Part shown: positions 6,819 to 9,590 of the stretch, in pieces | How positions within the stretch are numbered: position 1 is the stretch's first letter | How the letters are laid out: each line of letters opens with the position of its first letter | Origin: Actinomycetota bacterium | GTDB lineage: Bacteria; Actinomycetota; Acidimicrobiia; Acidimicrobiales; JAHWKP01 | DNA: 9,590 nt | NCBI GenBank assembly: GCA_019347775.1 | Contig: JAHWKP010000056.1 | Span: 1 to 9,590 of the forward strand | Direction of reading: 5' to 3' | Made by a program: the position numbers and the translations under genes | The notes under the pieces: model-generated | Databases searched by the model: none | Seen by the model: only the letters and a program-made list of their open reading frames with translations | What the model was told of the DNA's origin: nothing

Positions 6819-7553
6819 ATGGGCTACCGCGGCAAACTCGCCGAGCAAGGCCAGGCCCGTGATCTACGCGCCCAGGGGTACAGGTTGTACGAGATCGCGG
6901 CCGAACTGGGCGTGTCCAAGTCGTCCGTGTCGCTCTGGGTCCGGGACGTGCCGTTCGTGCCGAGAGATCCGAATTACGGTCGCTGGCGGGTCGGCCGCGG
7001 ACCTACCAAGTCGATGCTTCGTAAGCAGGAAGAGATCGAGCGGCTGCAAGCGCAGGGCCGTGAACGAATCGGTCGGCTGACCGAGAAGAAGTTCTTGGTT
7101 GCGGGCGCGGCGCTCTATGCAGGCGAAGGTTCGAAGCGCGATGGCCACGTCGGCTTTGCCAACAGCGACCCGATGATGATTGAGCTGTTCTGCGCCTGGC
7201 TCCGACGATTCTTTGACATCGAAGAGTCGCGGCTGAAGGTGTATCTGTACCTACATCAGGGCCTAGACCTCGATGCCGCGATCGAGTTCTGGAGCGGGCT
7301 GACAGGAATCCCGCGCGCTCGCTTCGGCGCTCCTTATCGGGCGGTACCGGACCCGTCCATTCGCACCTCCAAGCACCCGATGGGTTGTCCGAGGGTGTCC
7401 TACACGTGCTCACGGACTCACCGAGCCATCATGGGGCTGGTGAGGGCATTGCTATCGTGTGAGGCTCTTTCCGGGGTAGCTCAATTGGCGGAGCAGGGGA
7501 TTGTTAATCCCAAGGCTGCGGGTTCGAGTCCCGCCCCCGGAGCCAACCCCTGA
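6819..7553 (+). CDS. Helix-turn-helix protein with LAGLIDADG-like core; frame runs through tRNA-Asn
   Basis: A 244-codon frame. Residues 1-45 form a resolvase-like helix-turn-helix (ARDLRAQGYRLYEIAAELGVSKSSVSLWVRDV), so DNA binding is very likely. A basic helical linker (65-90) leads to a second domain: FLVAGAALYAGEGSK (92-106, acidic Glu103), FANSDPMMIELF, then RLKVYLYLHQGLDLD and FWSGLTGIPRARF, closing with HPMGCPRVSYTCSRTHRAIMGLVRALLSC. The GxxLYxGEG-K...NSDP...FW layout faintly resembles single-motif LAGLIDADG nucleases; this is inference, and the true function is unknown. The last 27 codons (218-244, from GVAQLAEQ onward) are a translation of the tRNA-Asn gene, which begins exactly at codon 218; the genuine protein is probably about 217 residues, with the TGA at 7551 supplied only downstream of the tRNA. 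ATG 6819 has only a weak ribosome site. The gene is divergent from the YtxH-like gene and has a LexA-like site upstream. Confidence 0.7.
   Translation: MGYRGKLAEQGQARDLRAQGYRLYEIAAELGVSKSSVSLWVRDVPFVPRDPNYGRWRVGRGPTKSMLRKQEEIERLQAQGRERIGRLTEKKFLVAGAALYAGEGSKRDGHVGFANSDPMMIELFCAWLRRFFDIEESRLKVYLYLHQGLDLDAAIEFWSGLTGIPRARFGAPYRAVPDPSIRTSKHPMGCPRVSYTCSRTHRAIMGLVRALLSCEALSGVAQLAEQGIVNPKAAGSSPAPGANP
7453..7458 (+). promoter_or_regulatory. Candidate -10 element of the tRNA-Asn promoter inside the upstream gene
   Basis: TATCGT fits the loose actinobacterial -10 consensus and would start transcription around 7465, five bases before the tRNA 5' end. It spans codons CTA-TCG-TGT of the helix-turn-helix gene; CTA is an uncommon Leu codon in this GC-rich DNA, which is consistent with the bases being held for a non-coding reason. 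No convincing -35 is seen 16-18 bases upstream, so the call is weak. Confidence 0.28.
7470..7545 (+). tRNA. tRNA-Asn (anticodon GTT), CCA encoded
   Basis: A complete cloverleaf can be folded by hand. The acceptor TCCGGGG (7470-7476) pairs with CCCCGGA (7535-7541), the D stem GCTC pairs with GAGC, the anticodon loop is TTGTTAA with GTT at 7503-7505, the variable loop is 5 bases, and the T stem GCGGG/CCCGC encloses loop TTCGAGT. The discriminator is G7542, followed by an encoded CCA. One oddity is a G27-A43 mismatch at the top of the anticodon stem (7496/7512). The whole gene lies in frame inside the upstream helix-turn-helix reading frame on the same strand. Confidence 0.96.
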
Positions 7554-7569
7554 CCCCCAGAGCCATCCC
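7534..7569 (+). repeat. Imperfect tandem repeat of the tRNA-Asn 3' end
   Basis: Bases 7534-7549 (CCCCCGGAGCCAACCC, the tRNA 3' acceptor strand, CCA and flank) recur at 7554-7569 as CCCCCAGAGCCATCCC, 14 of 16 identical with a 20-base period. It may be a remnant of local slippage or of an old insertion at the tRNA 3' end, but it is short and C-rich, so chance similarity is possible. Confidence 0.35.
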
Positions 7570-7590
7570 GGCTCGTTACGGCGGGGCCTC

Positions 7591-7662
7591 GGGCCCGTAG
7601 CTCAGTGGTAGAGCAGGGGACTCATAATCCTTAGGTCGCAGGTTCGATCCCTGCCGGGCCCA
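7591..7662 (+). tRNA. tRNA with anticodon CAT (elongator Met or Ile2)
   Basis: A complete cloverleaf is seen. The acceptor GGGCCCG (7591-7597) pairs with CGGGCCC (7655-7661), the D stem is GCTC/GAGC with a short 7-base D loop, the anticodon loop is CTCATAA with CAT at 7623-7625, the T stem is GCAGG/CCTGC with loop TTCGATC, and the discriminator is A7662. The CCA is not encoded (CCG follows). A G1-C72 pair and the absence of three G-C pairs at 29-31/39-41 rule out initiator Met. C4-G69 and C5-G68 are pairs that favour lysidine modification by TilS in E. coli, so Ile2 is a real alternative to elongator Met. It lies 45 bases after tRNA-Asn and the two may share a transcript. Confidence 0.93.
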
Positions 7663-7713
7663 CCGTGGCTGTCGTGCTGGCTGCCAGGGTGGCCGGTGGC
7701 AGGATGCGTGACC

Positions 7714-8982
7714 ATGTCGGAGGAGTCAGCCGGTCCCCCGGCAGGCGTCGATCGGTCGGAGGGCTTTGGTGAACGGCTGCTCGGGACGCTTATCGACCGG
7801 GCGCATGAGATGCCCCCACAGCTCATCGCCCCCTTGGTCGCCGAGGTCATCGGCGTTATAGGCGGCCGCGACGTCACCGTCTTGCTCCAGGACTACGACC
7901 AACTGAGCCTCGTGGCGTTGCCGGGGCAGGGCCTGTTGGTGGAAGAACCGAGGCCAATCGACGGATCCTTGGCGGGGCGGGCGTTCCTCGGCGACGATCT
8001 GGTCGAAGAGGAGCTGGCGCGAGGCGTGCGGCTCTACGTGCCGATGTTGGACGGCACCGACCGTGTAGGGGTATTGGCTTTCACCACGGACCACTGGGAT
8101 GAGCACGACCGGCGGCTCGCGAAGCGCTTCGCCGGCCTGCTGGCGGACATCGTCGTGACCAAGGGCATGTATACCGACCGCTTCTTCCAGGCCCGGAGGC
8201 GCCAGCCAATGAGCCTGTCGGCCGAGATGCAGTGGGCCCTGCTGCCCCCGCTGATCATGACTACCCCGCAAGTGGCGCTCGCCGGGATCCTCGAGCCCGC
8301 CTACGACGTAGCCGGCGACAGCTTCGACTACGCCCTCAACGACGACGCCCTGCACGTGGCCGTGGTCGATGCCATGGGCCACGGCCTGGACGCCGCCGTG
8401 ATGGCCGCCGTCGCGATCGCGGCCTATCGCCACGCCCGCCGGGACGACGTCGTTTTGGCCGACCTCTATGCAGCCATGGACCGTGCCATCTCCGCCCAGT
8501 TCGACGACGAGCATTTCGTCACTGTGCAGATGGCCTACCTCGACGTCGGTTCCGGACTGCTGCGATGGGTCAATGGCGGACATCCCCATCCGCTGCTCGT
8601 GCGTGGGGGCCGGGTCGTCCGCGCCTTGGACAGCCCCACCACCCTGCCGCTCGGCTTCGGCGGAGCCGACCCCCAGGTGAGCGAGGAGCGGCTGGAGGCG
8701 GGTGACCGAGTGCTGTTCTTCACCGACGGGATCATCGAAGAACACCGAACCGGGGGCGAGCTCTTCGGCGAAGCCCGTCTCGTCGAGTTCATCGAGGAAG
8801 TCTCGAAGGAAGGAGGGCCCGTTCAAGAGACCGTGCGCCGGCTGTCCCACGCTCTCAAGCGCGCCCGAGGAGAGATCACCAAGGACGACGCCACCTTGTT
8901 CCTGGTCGAGTGGCGCGGCGGGAGTGCCGACCACCTTGCACGCGTCGACGTGACTCCCAGAGGATCCGGCGCGGAGGCATGA
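7714..8982 (+). CDS. PP2C-type SpoIIE-family serine phosphatase with GAF-like sensor domain
   Basis: Predicted Mn2+/Mg2+-dependent serine/threonine phosphatase of the RsbU/SpoIIE class, which in known systems dephosphorylates anti-anti-sigma factors. It has 422 residues from ATG 7714. Residues about 15-160 look like a GAF-type sensor (RDVTVLLQDYDQLSLVALPG ... GVRLYVPMLDG ... GVLAFTTDHWDEHDRRLAKRFAGLLADI). A linker with ARRRQPMSLSAEMQWALLPP is typical of the junction to the phosphatase domain. Metal ligands are visible: Asp202 (VAGDSFDY), Asp219 (VDAMGHG), Asp338 (FFTDGIIEE) and Asp391/Asp392 (KDDATL), plus NGGHPHPLLV. No membrane segment or signal peptide is seen, so it is probably cytosolic. 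ATG 7714 is chosen for AGGA at 7701-7704; in-frame GTG 7696 would add six residues. No anti-sigma kinase or STAS gene is adjacent in the window. The end overlaps the next gene by ATGA. Confidence 0.87.
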   Translation: MSEESAGPPAGVDRSEGFGERLLGTLIDRAHEMPPQLIAPLVAEVIGVIGGRDVTVLLQDYDQLSLVALPGQGLLVEEPRPIDGSLAGRAFLGDDLVEEELARGVRLYVPMLDGTDRVGVLAFTTDHWDEHDRRLAKRFAGLLADIVVTKGMYTDRFFQARRRQPMSLSAEMQWALLPPLIMTTPQVALAGILEPAYDVAGDSFDYALNDDALHVAVVDAMGHGLDAAVMAAVAIAAYRHARRDDVVLADLYAAMDRAISAQFDDEHFVTVQMAYLDVGSGLLRWVNGGHPHPLLVRGGRVVRALDSPTTLPLGFGGADPQVSEERLEAGDRVLFFTDGIIEEHRTGGELFGEARLVEFIEEVSKEGGPVQETVRRLSHALKRARGEITKDDATLFLVEWRGGSADHLARVDVTPRGSGAEA

Positions 8983-9590
8983 GGGCGGCCAGCCCACCCC
9001 GCGCTATCGACGCGGTCGTCTTCGACTTCGACGGCGTCATCCTCGACACCGAGACGCCGTTCTTCTACGCCTGGAGCGAGGCCTACGCCCAGCTGGGCCT
9101 CGAACTCACGGTCGAGGAATGGTCCACGTGCATCGGCACCCACGGCGGCTTCGATCCGTTGGAGGACCTCGCAGCCAAGGGAGCCGAGTTCGATCCGGAC
9201 GAACTCCTCGGCCGGGTCCGCGCCCGGAAGAATGAGCTGACTCAAGAGGACATCCTCCTTCCTGGTTTCCGGGAGTGGCTCACCGAAGCTCCCCAACTCG
9301 GCCTCTCCGTCGCGGTCGCGTCTAGCTCCACCCACGACTGGGTCAACGGCCACCTCGTGCGCCTTGCGCTGGCCGATCAGTTCGGGCACATGAGTTGCCG
9401 CGAGGAGGGCGTGCCCCCCAAGCCCGCTCCCGACCTATATCTGCGGGCCTGTGGGGCCTTGAACGTCGACCCGAGCCGGGCCCTCGCCGTGGAGGACTCG
9501 CCGCACGGCGTGACGGCCGCCAAGGCCGCAGGCATGTACTGCCTCGCCGTGCCGCACGAGCTCACCTCCGGACTCGACCTCGCCGCCGCC
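8979..9590 (+). CDS. HAD-superfamily hydrolase (beta-phosphoglucomutase-like), 3' truncated by window
   Basis: The frame starts at an ATG overlapping the phosphatase stop (ATGA, 8979-8982) and stays open for 204 codons to the window edge. All HAD motifs are present: motif I VVFDFDGVILDTE with nucleophile Asp16 and acid/base Asp18, motif II VASSS (Ser115), motif III Lys148 in PPKPAPDLYLRA, and motif IV VEDSPHGVTAAKAAGM (Glu172, Asp173). Between motifs I and II is a helical C1 cap (about 28-95). The DFDGVxxDTE and EDSxxGxxAAxAAGM forms point to the phosphoglucomutase/phosphatase-like subfamily acting on small phosphorylated metabolites; the substrate cannot be read from the sequence. GGAGG (8973-8977) is only one base from the ATG, too close, so initiation probably depends on coupling to the upstream gene. 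Little sequence should be missing at the C-terminus. Confidence 0.88.
   Translation, partial: MRAASPPRAIDAVVFDFDGVILDTETPFFYAWSEAYAQLGLELTVEEWSTCIGTHGGFDPLEDLAAKGAEFDPDELLGRVRARKNELTQEDILLPGFREWLTEAPQLGLSVAVASSSTHDWVNGHLVRLALADQFGHMSCREEGVPPKPAPDLYLRACGALNVDPSRALAVEDSPHGVTAAKAAGMYCLAVPHELTSGLDLAAA

Noticed and set aside
7470..7553. C-terminal GVAQLAEQ...SSPAPGANP as a real protein domain
   Set aside because: It is the literal translation of the tRNA-Asn gene, a known artefact type in protein databases; treated as read-through, not as a domain.
7546..7590. GAGCC...GGCTC hairpin between the two tRNAs as a possible terminator
   Set aside because: The stem is 5 base pairs with no following T-run, and the second tRNA starts shortly after; at most a processing structure.
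7726..8997. 423-codon open frame on the minus strand opposite the SpoIIE-type phosphatase
   Set aside because: The Gly/His/Val-rich translation has no domain, whereas the plus strand carries all phosphatase metal ligands; it is a shadow frame.

Overview
The window reads as chromosomal DNA from a high-GC Gram-positive bacterium. An Actinomycetota member is most likely, possibly a deep-branching class such as Acidimicrobiia, but this is inferred from protein flavour, G/C-ending codons and gene order, not from any search. It is densely coding, with no insertion sequence, CRISPR array or rRNA.

Left part (1-6462, plus strand): a tight housekeeping operon. It holds the 3' end of a class II glycyl-tRNA synthetase gene, pyruvate phosphate dikinase (ppdK), DNA primase (dnaG) and the principal sigma factor (rpoD/sigA). 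Gaps are 9 and 12 bases, followed by a dnaG-to-rpoD junction built around a 14-codon reading frame. That frame has a perfect AGGAGG and TGATG overlaps at both ends. The operon couples translation, pyruvate/PEP metabolism, replication priming and transcription, and resembles the Firmicute glyQS...dnaG-sigA neighbourhood.

Middle (6469-7553): a small YtxH-like membrane protein on the minus strand converges on rpoD with 6 bases between stops. It is divergent from a helix-turn-helix protein of unrecognised function whose core faintly recalls LAGLIDADG homing endonucleases. Their 50-base shared upstream region holds a GAAC-N4-GTTC palindrome that fits the Gram-positive LexA box. The helix-turn-helix frame has no stop before the tRNA-Asn gene and reads through the whole tRNA, ending 8 bases beyond it.

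Right part (7470-9590, plus strand): tRNA-Asn(GTT), a CAT-anticodon tRNA (elongator Met or Ile2), a GAF-like/SpoIIE-type serine phosphatase, and a HAD-family hydrolase that overlaps the phosphatase by ATGA and runs off the window end.

The best candidates for something undescribed are the helix-turn-helix gene fused in frame to tRNA-Asn, where tRNA processing would remove the stop codon of the mRNA, and the micro-ORF bridging dnaG and rpoD. The rest is ordinary core genome.
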